DNA from: Tessaracoccus lacteus
Lineage (GTDB): Bacteria > Actinomycetota > Actinomycetes > Propionibacteriales > Propionibacteriaceae
NCBI RefSeq assembly: GCF_029917005.1
Contig: NZ_CP123967.1
Span: 2,790,001-2,854,000 of the forward strand
Direction of reading: 5' to 3'
DNA: 64,000 bases
The position numbers were made by a program, and so were the translations under genes. The notes beneath the pieces were generated by a model, which was not told the origin of the DNA, did not search any database, and saw only the letters and a program-made list of their open reading frames with translations. Shown here piece after piece: positions 28,361 through 37,932 of the stretch (positions are counted from its first letter, which is position 1; the number at the start of each line of letters is the position of its first letter).

Positions 28361-31300
28361 TCAATGCTTACGGGAATGAACATGACCCATGTTCTGAACA
28401 ACTCGGGCGAAGAGACTCAGCACAGGCTCACCACTACGTTCACCAATGCTCTTGGGTGATACGGCCGCCTGCCGCGAGAACTGGTCCTGCGAGTTATGCA
28501 GGACCTGATAGACCACGCCGGCGAGATGCTTGGCGACAAACGGATCGTCACCGCCCCACGACAGGAGGGTCTGGAGCATGGCGGGGACTGACCCGAGGTA
28601 CCCCAGAGCCGAATCAGCATGGGCGCCACTTGTCATGATCGACCCAGCGCGCACCCGCCGACCATAGAGCTCGACCCGTGCGTGAGCCGCGCGCCCAGCC
28701 GCCACCATGAGGGCGAACGTAAAAGCATTATCCTCGTGAATGATTCCCTTCTGGAACCGCAACCCAAGTGACTCGATCAGACTTCGCCGAGCGAGATACA
28801 GACAACAGCTGACCCGGTAGTCATGATGGCTTCGCTGCTCTGCGAGCAGATTCGCCCCAGGCATGATGCGGCCATACGATCGAGACCGTTGGTAGTACTT
28901 CCCAAGGATCTGCCACGAGTCGCTTACCGTCTCCCCCTCAAGGAATGAGCGGGCGTCGTATCCCATGATGTCAAGGTCATTTTCCGACGCGTAGGCCAGC
29001 AGCGCGGGCAGATCAACAGGGCGAAGAACGTCGTCGCTGTCCAGAAAAAGGGCGTACTCGCCGGACGCCACTTCAAGACCGCGATTACGCGCCCCTGACA
29101 GGCCACTGTTCGCCTGATGCACCACAACGAGACGAGAATCGCTGCGCCGGTACTCTTCGAGGATCTCAGCGGACGAATCGGTGGATCCATCATTGACGCA
29201 CACCACCTCGAGAGGAACTCCCGAAAACTGGAGGACACTCTCGAGGCATTCGCGGAGGTAGTCTTCCATGTTGTAGACAGGCACAATCACTGAGAGCATT
29301 GGCCCCGCCTCGGCATCGCCAGTCAGCCCCTTCGGTTCACCAACGTCCGGCCCCTCTCCGGTCGATGCCGGCGCCTCGCCTATCATCTCTCTGAGCGCCT
29401 GGGCCAAGCCGGGATCATGGAGTCGAGCGGGCTCCACACCTTCGAGCCCCAACCGGGCGCACCACTCGTCCCTGAGCGCCACCAGCAGAGCTGTCCTGGC
29501 CGCCGGATCGAGCGTCCGCAGGTTCCACATTGAGAGTTCTACCGCATACGACAGAAAATCGAGCTTGAAGACCCCATAAAGTTCTCGCGACTCCAGTTCC
29601 AGGCGCAGCCCTTCGAGCGCGAGCAGGTAGTTGTTCCAGGACCGCTCGCGCGTCCGAGAGAGGGATGAAACCACCTCACGCCGTTGGTGGATCAACGACT
29701 CGTCGAGAATGACGATCCTGTCTGCCACCGAGATGGCGGTCATGACGAAGCGCAGGTCGTTCGTGGTGCGCAGGTCTTGGAACTCGAGCCGGTTACGCCG
29801 TACGAAATCTGCCCTGAACAGCTTGTCCCAGGCCCATCCCTGGAAGAGGCTGAAAATATCCTTCTGAACATGCCGCGCACCGAACACTGGGGCGTCGGGC
29901 AGCAGGTGCCTGCGGATACCATGGGCAATCGGTCGATAAACTCCGGGCTGTCCGTCATTGAACGAGTCTGCCTGGAATACACAGACATCGGCCCCGGCAC
30001 CCTCTGCCGTGCGTACCGCCTTCTCAACCATGGTCGGATCAAACACATCATCCGCGTCCAGGAAGAGCAAGTACTGACCCTGCGCAGCTCTGATGCCTAC
30101 GTTCCGCGCTGTCCCAGCTCCCGCATTCGGCTGGTTGATGACCTTGACGCGGCAGTCAAGTGCGGCGAAGTGCCCGAGTATTGCTTCGCTCAGATCCGTG
30201 GAGCCGTCGTTGACGCAGATTACCTCAATGTTGCCATGCGTCTGGCCGAGCGCTGAGTCAAGGCAGTCCTTCAGGAACCTGGCCGCGTTGAACACCGGGA
30301 TGATCAGCGACACCAGGGGCACTCCCAGCCCCTTTACGGGCTCCCCAGCTCCGGGGGCCGTTGTTGGGGGCAGCGCGGTGTCGTGCGACTTGAGCAGACA
30401 CCCAGCGAGCTTCAGCCGGCTCGAGTCGTTCACCAGTTCCTGCAGCGCGCGCCAGTTGTTGCCGTTGAAGAACTCACGCCGAAGCTCGGCTCGCGCCTGC
30501 GCCGCGTTGTACTCCTTCTCGGTGTACTCAAAGAACTCTCCCCGGATCTCCGGAGCCAGACGTTCGAGATTCCACCGGAAGGCCTCGAAGCGGGCCCCTT
30601 GGAAGATGGGGATGATCGTTTCGCGATGCTCCAGGGTATTGATGAACTCCCAGATGCTGGAGTACTCGTCAGCGACCGCCCAGACCTTTCCCGGATCCTT
30701 CACGGAGGACGCCGCGTTGTCCGTCCGGTAGTAGAGGTAGGCGTCATCCACCAACACCGCTTCGGACGCCGCGGCCCAGACCTTGAAATTGAAACCCGCA
30801 TCCTGGTAGGAGGCTCCGGGGGTCTCCAGGAACTGGATCCCATTCTCCTGCAGGAAACTGGCCTTGTACATCCCGGCCCAGATGGCCGGCCGCGCCCGGA
30901 AAATCCAGGGCTCGGAAGCGGGCCGTAGAACCTTCCCTGCCTTGTCAGCCGGGAAGAGGGCGACCTTGTTGATTTTGACCGTCGGGGCTGTCGTGACCGC
31001 GTTGAAGTTACCCTTAACGACGTCGACCCGCCCGTCGAGAGAAGCTGCATAGAGCCCCTCGAACATGAGCGGCGAAGCATAGTCATCGGGTTCCAGAATC
31101 CCGATGTACTCACCCGTGGCATGCCGGAGGCCCACGTTCATCGAGGCCCCGTACCCACTGTTGCTCTTATGGATGACCTTGAACCTAGGGTCCTGAGCCG
31201 CATAGCGATCCAGCACTTCAGGAGAGGTATCGGTTGAGCCATCATTGATACAGATGAACTCGATGTCCTCAAGAGTCTGAGCGGCCAAGCTGTCCAGGGC

Positions 31301-31366
31301 CTGCTCCAGGAAGGGCACCGCATTGAACGTTGGCACCAGCACCGATACCTTCGGGCGACGCATCAT
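28361..31366 (-). CDS. Giant glycosyltransferase with three GT-A (family 2) domains
   Basis: A 1001-residue protein made of three consecutive family-2 catalytic modules. Module 1 (residues about 6-240) starts KVSVLVPTFNAVPFLEQALD with INDGSTDTS and LEPDD; module 2 (about 351-560) starts LVSLIIPVFNAARFLKDCLD with VNDGSTDLS and LDADD; module 3 (about 690-900) starts MLSVIVPVYNMEDYLRECLE with VNDGSTDSS and LDSDD. Helical linkers separate them. Such proteins can add several sugars of a repeat unit in order. A ribosome site AGGAGG precedes ATGATG; the second ATG is better spaced. The start overlaps the stop of the FkbM gene. Confidence 0.88.
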   Translation of the reverse strand: MMRRPKVSVLVPTFNAVPFLEQALDSLAAQTLEDIEFICINDGSTDTSPEVLDRYAAQDPRFKVIHKSNSGYGASMNVGLRHATGEYIGILEPDDYASPLMFEGLYAASLDGRVDVVKGNFNAVTTAPTVKINKVALFPADKAGKVLRPASEPWIFRARPAIWAGMYKASFLQENGIQFLETPGASYQDAGFNFKVWAAASEAVLVDDAYLYYRTDNAASSVKDPGKVWAVADEYSSIWEFINTLEHRETIIPIFQGARFEAFRWNLERLAPEIRGEFFEYTEKEYNAAQARAELRREFFNGNNWRALQELVNDSSRLKLAGCLLKSHDTALPPTTAPGAGEPVKGLGVPLVSLIIPVFNAARFLKDCLDSALGQTHGNIEVICVNDGSTDLSEAILGHFAALDCRVKVINQPNAGAGTARNVGIRAAQGQYLLFLDADDVFDPTMVEKAVRTAEGAGADVCVFQADSFNDGQPGVYRPIAHGIRRHLLPDAPVFGARHVQKDIFSLFQGWAWDKLFRADFVRRNRLEFQDLRTTNDLRFVMTAISVADRIVILDESLIHQRREVVSSLSRTRERSWNNYLLALEGLRLELESRELYGVFKLDFLSYAVELSMWNLRTLDPAARTALLVALRDEWCARLGLEGVEPARLHDPGLAQALREMIGEAPASTGEGPDVGEPKGLTGDAEAGPMLSVIVPVYNMEDYLRECLESVLQFSGVPLEVVCVNDGSTDSSAEILEEYRRSDSRLVVVHQANSGLSGARNRGLEVASGEYALFLDSDDVLRPVDLPALLAYASENDLDIMGYDARSFLEGETVSDSWQILGKYYQRSRSYGRIMPGANLLAEQRSHHDYRVSCCLYLARRSLIESLGLRFQKGIIHEDNAFTFALMVAAGRAAHARVELYGRRVRAGSIMTSGAHADSALGYLGSVPAMLQTLLSWGGDDPFVAKHLAGVVYQVLHNSQDQFSRQAAVSPKSIGERSGEPVLSLFARVVQNMGHVHSRKH

Positions 31367-32517
31367 GACCTCCTGGTTCTCAGATTTTCAGCAAACTCAA
31401 TCAGACCATCATGAATCTCGCCGAACGCCGGATTAGTGGACGGCAGGACCGCTCGTAACGAGAACGTCCTCCGGAGGTCTGCCTCCAGGGATTCATGCTG
31501 TTGACGCAGCTCCGTGAGGTGCGCCAAAGCTTCATCCCGTTGACTCGCGAGGGTGGCGTTTTCGGCGCGTGCGACACCAAGGGCAGCCTCAGCCTCGGCG
31601 AGTTTCCCTCGAAGGCGCTCGACCTCGGCCACTCTCCCGCGGTTGGCTGCAGTAAGCCGCTCCTCCCGAGCCGCTGTCGTATCGGTGGTCTCGCGCAGGT
31701 CTGCGTCCAGGTCTGCCCCACGAGCGCCTGCGATAAGCAGCGCGTCCTGGCGGTACAACTGCCCAGAGTGGAGCGCCCGTCCCAGTTGATACCCGTCCGC
31801 GCCGTTCCATCGGACCAACTGCTGACTTGGAATATCGAGGAGATAGAGTGGGTACTTACGAGCCAACTCGAGAACATCCTGCACCGGCATGTGCAGGATT
31901 TCGATCATCACGACGGCATAGTCCGCGCTGGCGATCAACCCTGCCCCACCGGACAGGACCTGCATCTCGTAGCCTTCGACATCAACCTTTAGACACAAGG
32001 ACCGAGGATAAGGAGCACAGAACGAGTCCAGCGACACCTGGCTCACGGTCACCCGGTTCAGCTCCCCACCGGTATCTGTGCCAGGGGGAGCTAGATGCGT
32101 AACACCACTCCACTCAGCGTCAACATCGAGGTGAACCAGCTCCGCGTCCTGACTCCCGACTGCTACGTCAGCCAGCTCGACCGGCCAGGGAAGATTTGAA
32201 AGGGTCGCGCTCAGGTAGGGCAGAATGAGCGGGTTAGGCTCAAAGGCGACCACTCGCGACGCCGAGACACTCTCGATTCCAGCAAGCATCTCCCCATAGT
32301 TCGATCCGATATCAAGCACCAGATCCCACTCGGGTACGAGGCCCAGGGCCAACTCCCACAGTCTTAGCGAGTTGGGATAGGGCACCCCGTTGCTTCGTGC
32401 CAGTTCCCGCCCCCGGGCATCCTGATCAGAGAAGTAGATGGTTCGCCCATAACGGCACTCGACCTCAGCCATCTCAGGCGTGTTCGGGTGCTGCGGCGGC
32501 TCGTAAGGAGCGTTCAC
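31363..32517 (-). CDS. FkbM-family methyltransferase with a C-terminal coiled coil
   Basis: A SAM-dependent O-methyltransferase of the FkbM type, probably methylating a sugar hydroxyl of the glycan. The Rossmann domain covers about residues 45-240: VLDIGSNYGEMLAGIES (motif I), VVAFEPNPLILPYLSATL, and LCLKVDVEGYEMQVLSGG, the FkbM hallmark VDVEGYE. The final 110 residues contain a predicted coiled coil (ERLTAANRGRVAEVERLRGK and following heptads), which may dock it to the neighbouring glycosyltransferases or to a chain-length system. Starts and ends overlap both neighbours by 4 nt, indicating tight coupling. Confidence 0.85.
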   Translation of the reverse strand: MNAPYEPPQHPNTPEMAEVECRYGRTIYFSDQDARGRELARSNGVPYPNSLRLWELALGLVPEWDLVLDIGSNYGEMLAGIESVSASRVVAFEPNPLILPYLSATLSNLPWPVELADVAVGSQDAELVHLDVDAEWSGVTHLAPPGTDTGGELNRVTVSQVSLDSFCAPYPRSLCLKVDVEGYEMQVLSGGAGLIASADYAVVMIEILHMPVQDVLELARKYPLYLLDIPSQQLVRWNGADGYQLGRALHSGQLYRQDALLIAGARGADLDADLRETTDTTAAREERLTAANRGRVAEVERLRGKLAEAEAALGVARAENATLASQRDEALAHLTELRQQHESLEADLRRTFSLRAVLPSTNPAFGEIHDGLIEFAENLRTRRS

Positions 32518-33017
32518 TGCCGACCCACAAGTCCATTCGCGACGCGCTCGCTGAACTGTGCGGCGGACTCTCGGGCTGCTTCAATCTCCTGCGTGAGTTG
32601 AGCAACCACGGTCTGCAGTTCGCCGATGCTGGCCTCGTTGGCCTTGGCAACTCGAAGGGCCTCATCCGTCGATCCCTTGACTGTCCCGAGGACCTGCGTC
32701 ACAACGCTCTGCGAGAACTGCAAGGCATCCAGCCCGCGCTCCTGCGCGCTGGCATGAGATGACACCCCACGTTCCAGGGAGCCGGCGGTCTTTGCCTGGC
32801 GGGCCAAGGCCTTGCCGAGCCGGGAGTCACCCTTGACGACCTGACGCCACGTCCGGGAGGCGAAAAGCACCTGAAGGATGGCCATCATGCCCAGCAGAGC
32901 AAGGGCGAAGAGCCCGGCCAGCCTATCGCTGCCGACGAGCCAGAAGATGATTGAGAGGGCACTCAGCAGGGCTGACCCGCTCGCTAGAACCCATTCTTGC
33001 TTGGACAGCTGCGGCAC
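32514..33017 (-). CDS. Small membrane protein with a cytoplasmic coiled coil
   Basis: An unknown 167-residue protein. Two hydrophobic helices (about residues 10-28 LASGSALLSALSIIFWLVG, and 32-52 LAGLFALALLGMMAILQVLF) are followed by a long amphipathic helical region rich in Ala, Gln and Glu (SIGELQTVVAQLTQEIEAAR). It is the first gene of the unit membrane protein, FkbM, giant glycosyltransferase, with 4-nt overlaps. The coiled coils of this protein and of the FkbM enzyme could form a membrane platform for glycan assembly; that is inference. A 131-base gap upstream probably holds the promoter. Confidence 0.6.
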   Translation of the reverse strand: MPQLSKQEWVLASGSALLSALSIIFWLVGSDRLAGLFALALLGMMAILQVLFASRTWRQVVKGDSRLGKALARQAKTAGSLERGVSSHASAQERGLDALQFSQSVVTQVLGTVKGSTDEALRVAKANEASIGELQTVVAQLTQEIEAARESAAQFSERVANGLVGRQ

Positions 33018-33148
33018 AGAAGCTCCTTATGGCAAGGCCGCCTGGTGGCAGCCCTGAACGGCGTGGCCTACGAAGCCACCACTAGTCTGCCCACCCTATC
33101 ACGACGGCAACGAGTGCCTGCCGTGACAGAAGCGTGTTCCCGCGTGGA

Positions 33149-35374
33149 TCAGGATCGAAGTTTGGCCGCCAGGCGGCGGAACTTCGTGGCAAGCCTGGCA
33201 GGGACACTACGGCGGGCCGGGATTACTGGAGCAGCGGCTTGGCCGGCTGCCTCTGCTGTGCGCAATCGTCGCTCGAGCTTCTTTCTGGCTCGATCCTGGC
33301 CCCAGGTGCGTCGGAATAGCACGAACAGGGACTGTGCATCGGCGGCCGGGTCGAGTTCCCCGATGCTATCGATCATTTCCTCAGATAGGGATACAGCATT
33401 ATTTCGCGCCGCCCTGAACATAGAATGCGCTATTGCCCCGAGCTCATGATTCACGGTCGCATCGCCGAAGTCCCGGTATCGCAGGAGCCGAAGCATTGCC
33501 ACCCAGACGTAGAAATAACTCCGCGCAGATGCGAATCTGCTACTTGCGGTCATGATGGATTCCGGCCGCACCCGGCGCCCATAGAACGGGACAGATGAGT
33601 GCCCGACCCTCGTGGCACTCAGGAGCGCCTCCAGAGTGAAAAGATTATCCTCATGGATCAACCCCCGGACAAACTGGAGCCCCCCATCACCCAGCAGGTC
33701 CCGTCGTATGAGATACAGACAGGCGCTGGCCCGGTAGTCAGAATTCTGGTTCATGGAGGCGGCCATACCTGCCCCGGTGGTTACGGACCGGTAGACCGAC
33801 GATCGCTGATAGTAGGTCGCGTAGCGGCGCCATGCTGAGTCCTCGACACCCTCCTCACGGATTGATTCTCCGTCGAACAGGAGCAAGTCCAGGCTCTCGG
33901 CTTCTGCCCGACCCAGCAGTTCAGCCAGTTGGTCATCGAGCCAGAGATCGTCGCTGTCCAGGAAGCAGACGTACCGTCCCGTCGCCAAGGCCAGCCCGGC
34001 ATTCCGGGCGGCCGACAGGCCCGCGTTGGTCTGGTGGACGACGGTGACCCGCTCATCCCCGGAGGCGACATGGTCCAGCAACTCTCCGGATCCGTCATTA
34101 GAACCATCATCGACGCAGATGACCTGCATCCGGACGCCGGACTGGCCCAGTGCACTGGTCACTGCTTCGCGTACGAAGGCCAACGAGTTGTAGACGGGAA
34201 TGATCACGGACACATCGAACTGGGCTGGCAGATGCAGGCTCGGTCTGGGCGGCAAATCCTCGGCCCCACTCGACCCCGCGTGAGCTCCGCCTCCGAGGGA
34301 GGCCAGGCGCAGGGTCTCTCGCGCCTCACGCTGACTTGTCCTGGCTTCTCCGGCGACCCTGCGGTTCTCGTGGAAGAGAAACTCTGCGGCCGACTCGGTA
34401 GTGAACCGGCCATATGCCGCCGCAAGGTCGGCGCGAAGGAAGTAGTCCCCGCTCAGCCCGGCCATGGAGAATCGCCTCATCAACATGGACGGCAGCCCGG
34501 CGTAGAGCTGCATAAAGGAAGAGGGAGTCCGCTGACGCCTCAAGGATGAGGACGACATTGATACAACAAGGTTGTCAAAGGCCCGCTGATACACGGGCAG
34601 CAGCCCCTCGTCCAGTAGGCGTTCTCGAATGGCGTCGAGGGCCTCTGCGAACTCGAGAGGGTCTTCGTCGACCGTCGCCTGCAACCCGGAGGACTGTTCT
34701 ATGCGGTAGGAGACGAGCACCTCGTCGACATAGGAAATGCGGCACGCCAAGGCGAGGGCTATATAGGTGAAATAGGCGTCATTAGTTCGCCGGAGGGATT
34801 GGAAGCGGAGGCCGGCCGTCACCAGGAAGTCACGGCGAAAGAGCTTGTTCCAGGCGGATGCGTTGAATGCGAAGAAGAGGCGGTCGCCAGCGTCTTCTGG
34901 GGCAAACGGCAGGGAGCGCGGCAGGTCGTCCACCCGCAGCATCCAATCGGCTCGTTCCGTCTCACCCGTCAGCGAGTTGAGCGTTTGAAACCGACATGCG
35001 ACCACATCGGCGCGGTCGACCTCAGCGCGCTCGACGAGCGTTTCGAGCATCTTCGGAAGAAAGAGGTCATCACTGTCCAGGAACGAAACATAGAGACCTC
35101 TCGCCACAGCGAGGCCAGCGTTGCGGGCGTCACCAGCCGAACCGGTGCAAGGGCCGGGGATGATCCGGACGCGGCTGTCGTCCCGGGCAAAGTTCTCCAT
35201 GATGGACGGGGATGCGTCCGTGGAACCATCGTCGACAAGAACGATTTCGATCGAGTCGAGGCTCTGGGCCCCGATTGCCTGCAGCGTCGAAGACAGGTGC
35301 TCTGCAGAGTTGTGGACTGGGACGACCACCGAGACTACGGGCTGCATGGTGCTGTCTTGGTCACTCGGTTGCAA
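33149..35374 (-). CDS. Glycosyltransferase with two GT-A (family 2) domains
   Basis: A 741-residue protein with two family-2 modules: residues about 13-250 (VVSVVVPVHNSAEHLSSTLQ, VDDGSTDAS, FLDSDDLF) and about 386-640 (FDVSVIIPVYNSLAFVREAV, VDDGSNDGS, FLDSDDLW). The C-terminal 100 residues are basic and helical. Translation likely begins at a TTG with GGAGC about 9 nt upstream, 4 bases after the Stealth stop; an ATG ten codons later also exists. The last module resembles the third module of the 1001-residue glycosyltransferase, including a shared RRDLLGDGGL/ARRSLIESLG region followed by HEDN. Confidence 0.87.
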   Translation of the reverse strand: MQPSDQDSTMQPVVSVVVPVHNSAEHLSSTLQAIGAQSLDSIEIVLVDDGSTDASPSIMENFARDDSRVRIIPGPCTGSAGDARNAGLAVARGLYVSFLDSDDLFLPKMLETLVERAEVDRADVVACRFQTLNSLTGETERADWMLRVDDLPRSLPFAPEDAGDRLFFAFNASAWNKLFRRDFLVTAGLRFQSLRRTNDAYFTYIALALACRISYVDEVLVSYRIEQSSGLQATVDEDPLEFAEALDAIRERLLDEGLLPVYQRAFDNLVVSMSSSSLRRQRTPSSFMQLYAGLPSMLMRRFSMAGLSGDYFLRADLAAAYGRFTTESAAEFLFHENRRVAGEARTSQREARETLRLASLGGGAHAGSSGAEDLPPRPSLHLPAQFDVSVIIPVYNSLAFVREAVTSALGQSGVRMQVICVDDGSNDGSGELLDHVASGDERVTVVHQTNAGLSAARNAGLALATGRYVCFLDSDDLWLDDQLAELLGRAEAESLDLLLFDGESIREEGVEDSAWRRYATYYQRSSVYRSVTTGAGMAASMNQNSDYRASACLYLIRRDLLGDGGLQFVRGLIHEDNLFTLEALLSATRVGHSSVPFYGRRVRPESIMTASSRFASARSYFYVWVAMLRLLRYRDFGDATVNHELGAIAHSMFRAARNNAVSLSEEMIDSIGELDPAADAQSLFVLFRRTWGQDRARKKLERRLRTAEAAGQAAAPVIPARRSVPARLATKFRRLAAKLRS

Positions 35375-35378
35375 GGTA

Positions 35379-37052
35379 CTAGCTCCAGCTCTGAGACCGA
35401 CCCGGGTCGGTCAGTTCGAATGTTGAGGGCACGGGATAGTAGGCATCGAGGAACCGTTGAACCTCATCGGGGTCGATCGGCACCTGATCTGGCACCGGCG
35501 CATCGTTGAGGCAGAAGACCTCACGGTCCCGGAGCATCAATCGCTCCAGGCGTGGTGCATGACTTCTATCCTTCAGGTTCACATAGGTGTACTTGAGGTT
35601 GCCGGGGACCGCACGCCCAGTGAGCTGTGCGAAGTAGTGATGAAGCTGGTCCGCGACGATGTCGCTGTGATGCCTGAAAGCGTGTCCCCAGGTTTGCACA
35701 TACGCCTCGCGGAACCGTTCCTCAAGCTCATGGTTCACGGACCGGAGCTGCGGGTGCGGTGTATGTTTGATGGCCCGCGATATCGTCAGGCCGAATGCTT
35801 CTTGAAGCAGGGTCCGCATGTTGCGCGTCAGATTGAAATGAGGTTCATCATTGGATGTCGCCGGACCGAACTTCCGACGGTTATTTGCCGGCGAGACGAG
35901 GGCGACGCCGGAGCCCAGGAAGAACCTCTGGGGCCGTAACCAACAGCCGAGAAACACATCGTCGTTGATATAGATGTAATGCTCGGCCAGGCCCTCAATG
36001 TGGTGAATATTTGAGATGATGGCATTGGAATTGAATGACGGCAGGTACGCCTCCGACCGGAAGATCTCCCTGTGGTCGACCACCCTGATTCTTGGATTCT
36101 CGGTGTCGAGCCATGAGGGCACCTGTCGGTCCGTCACGAGATAGATGCGTCGCACCCACGGCGCAAAGTAGTCGAGCGACCGTAGAGAGTATTTGAGTTC
36201 GTCCCTGCTGGTGAAGCGAGACTCCATAGTCGCCTCTGGATGGTAGGGGACGCCCTCGCTCTCCGCCATAGCCGCAGCCCGGCGAGACAACCAGTCAGGG
36301 TCATCACCATCGACCCAGGTGTAGACCACATCGATGGGAAAGTCGACATCGTCGAGCATCCGCCTACCAAGAGCTGCCGGGGTGCTGCAGGGAACTCCGT
36401 GCCACTGGGCGGGTTGGAGCCGGAAGTCGTCGGGAGCGAGTTGGCGAGAGGCTCGATTCTCGCGTGGGCCCAGCATGTAGTCAACGCCGGCCTCGTTCTC
36501 TCTCCTCCAGATTTCCAGGCCGCACCCGTACTCCTCCCCCACAATCCAGCCAGATCCCCCGAGGTCCCGCGGGGTGTAGATGGTGAGGGACGCCTCGGGG
36601 GCGATCAGGAGTGGCTTCAGGCTCTCTCGATCGATTGCCTCGAGGGGGTAGCGGCGGCCTTGCGCCCACAGCCAGTATCCCTTGCCGGCAAGCGAAAGCA
36701 CAGCTCGGCTCACGTCTTCATGGTCCGAGACATTGACCCCGAGCACGGCAGCGGGATCCGTCTCCGACGAAACGAGCCATGATTCGACGCCGTTAGCAGC
36801 CAGCGCTTCCTGCAGCGAAGCCATCGTCGCAACGGCGATCTCGTATGGGAGCGACGTTGCCACGGGAACCACCACGCGTCGGTAGGCGCGGTGCGACCGG
36901 CGACGATCGAGCAGTCCTCGAGCTCCCGCGAACACGCTTCGTACGAAACGTCGTGAGTCTGCGGAGAGCGACCCGTAGAGCAGCCGTACCGGCCGGCCCA
37001 GAACCTCAACCATCGATCCCATCTTGCTCCTTGCCATAACGTCCTTGACCAT
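35379..37052 (-). CDS. Stealth-family sugar-phosphate transferase
   Basis: A 557-residue protein of the Stealth group, which transfers sugar-1-phosphates to make phosphodiester-linked surface glycans. All conserved regions are present in the second half: CR1 PIDVVYTWVDGDDPDW; CR2 ESRFTSRDELKYSLRSLDYF through WVRRIYLVTDRQVPSWL; CR3 around HSDIVADQLHHYFAQLTG-like sequence; CR4 near LNDAPV. The first 220 residues are an N-terminal domain with no clear match. It begins one base after the neighbouring glycosyltransferase stop; several in-frame ATGs (37052, 37037, 37022) are possible, the later ones with better AAGGA sites. Confidence 0.88.
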   Translation of the reverse strand: MVKDVMARSKMGSMVEVLGRPVRLLYGSLSADSRRFVRSVFAGARGLLDRRRSHRAYRRVVVPVATSLPYEIAVATMASLQEALAANGVESWLVSSETDPAAVLGVNVSDHEDVSRAVLSLAGKGYWLWAQGRRYPLEAIDRESLKPLLIAPEASLTIYTPRDLGGSGWIVGEEYGCGLEIWRRENEAGVDYMLGPRENRASRQLAPDDFRLQPAQWHGVPCSTPAALGRRMLDDVDFPIDVVYTWVDGDDPDWLSRRAAAMAESEGVPYHPEATMESRFTSRDELKYSLRSLDYFAPWVRRIYLVTDRQVPSWLDTENPRIRVVDHREIFRSEAYLPSFNSNAIISNIHHIEGLAEHYIYINDDVFLGCWLRPQRFFLGSGVALVSPANNRRKFGPATSNDEPHFNLTRNMRTLLQEAFGLTISRAIKHTPHPQLRSVNHELEERFREAYVQTWGHAFRHHSDIVADQLHHYFAQLTGRAVPGNLKYTYVNLKDRSHAPRLERLMLRDREVFCLNDAPVPDQVPIDPDEVQRFLDAYYPVPSTFELTDPGRSQSWS

Positions 37053-37053
37053 G

Positions 37054-37932
37054 TCAGAGCACCGGCGGCCTTCCGTGCCGGGTCATCTTCCAGTAGGTAG
37101 CCCACCGGAGCTTCCTACGGCGACGTCCACTCCAAGGGCTCGTAGTCCAGCCGTCCATCCAACCGTCCCACCATGCCCGGTCCGCGTTCTCCGGCAGATC
37201 GCGCACGAGGTGGTGCAGGGTCCAGGTGAAGACGTAGGCCCAGGAGAAGGGCCACCTGAGGCAGCGGCGGGCGAGCCACACCCGGTTGCGCGCATTCATG
37301 TAGTGCAGTTCCTTGTGCCGCGCCTGATCCACTACGGGGTGGGCGACCTCAAGGTCGCCGCGGTACTCCACCCGACGCCCGGTGTCCCACACGCGCCAGG
37401 CCAGCTCGATGCCTTCGTGCGCGTAGAAGAACTCGTCGGGCCAACCGCCGCTGGCGTCGAAGGTGTCACGCCGCAACAGAACCGCGGTCTCGAGCACGGA
37501 GAACACTTCGCTGCTGCGCGCCGGGTCGCCCTTACGGATCCGAGGGATCCACCGGCGGGGCTCGTCGCCGGGACGGTCGGGATCGATGATCCTCGGCTGC
37601 AGCATCCCGAGGGTGTCGTCGGCCCTCATCAGCGCAACCGCCTCCTCGAGGAAGTTGTCACGGGGAAGCCACGATTCGTCGTCGAGGAAGAACACGTACT
37701 CGCCGGTGACAAGTTCGGCCCCCCGGTTGCGGCCGGCCGGAATGCCGAGATTCTCGCCCAGCAGGTGCACTCGCACGGCGTCAGGCGCCTCGACCGGCCC
37801 GGCTCCGTTGACCACCACGACCGTGTCGAGTTCGACCCCACGCTGGCGACCGAGGGACTCCAGCGCCCGCATCAACTTGCGGGGGCGCTGCCCCATGGTC
37901 AGCACGACGGCCCCCACGCGGGCGGCGTTCAC
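37054..37932 (-). CDS. Glycosyltransferase family 2 (rhamnosyl/galactofuranosyl type)
   Basis: A 292-residue GT-A enzyme. The GTG at 37932 overlaps the stop of the CDP-alcohol gene (GTGA), giving MNAARVGAVVLTMGQRPRKL; the longer ORF start is inside the upstream gene. Features: VVVVNGAGPVEAPD, NLGIPAGRNRGAE, FFLDDESWLPRDN (DXD region), and WPDEFFYAHEGIELAWRVWD, the conserved acidic EGIE motif of this subfamily. The C-terminus has a short hydrophobic segment (WPFSWAYVFTWTLHHLV) that could anchor it. A role in extending the glycan is likely. Confidence 0.82.
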   Translation of the reverse strand: MNAARVGAVVLTMGQRPRKLMRALESLGRQRGVELDTVVVVNGAGPVEAPDAVRVHLLGENLGIPAGRNRGAELVTGEYVFFLDDESWLPRDNFLEEAVALMRADDTLGMLQPRIIDPDRPGDEPRRWIPRIRKGDPARSSEVFSVLETAVLLRRDTFDASGGWPDEFFYAHEGIELAWRVWDTGRRVEYRGDLEVAHPVVDQARHKELHYMNARNRVWLARRCLRWPFSWAYVFTWTLHHLVRDLPENADRAWWDGWMDGWTTSPWSGRRRRKLRWATYWKMTRHGRPPVL

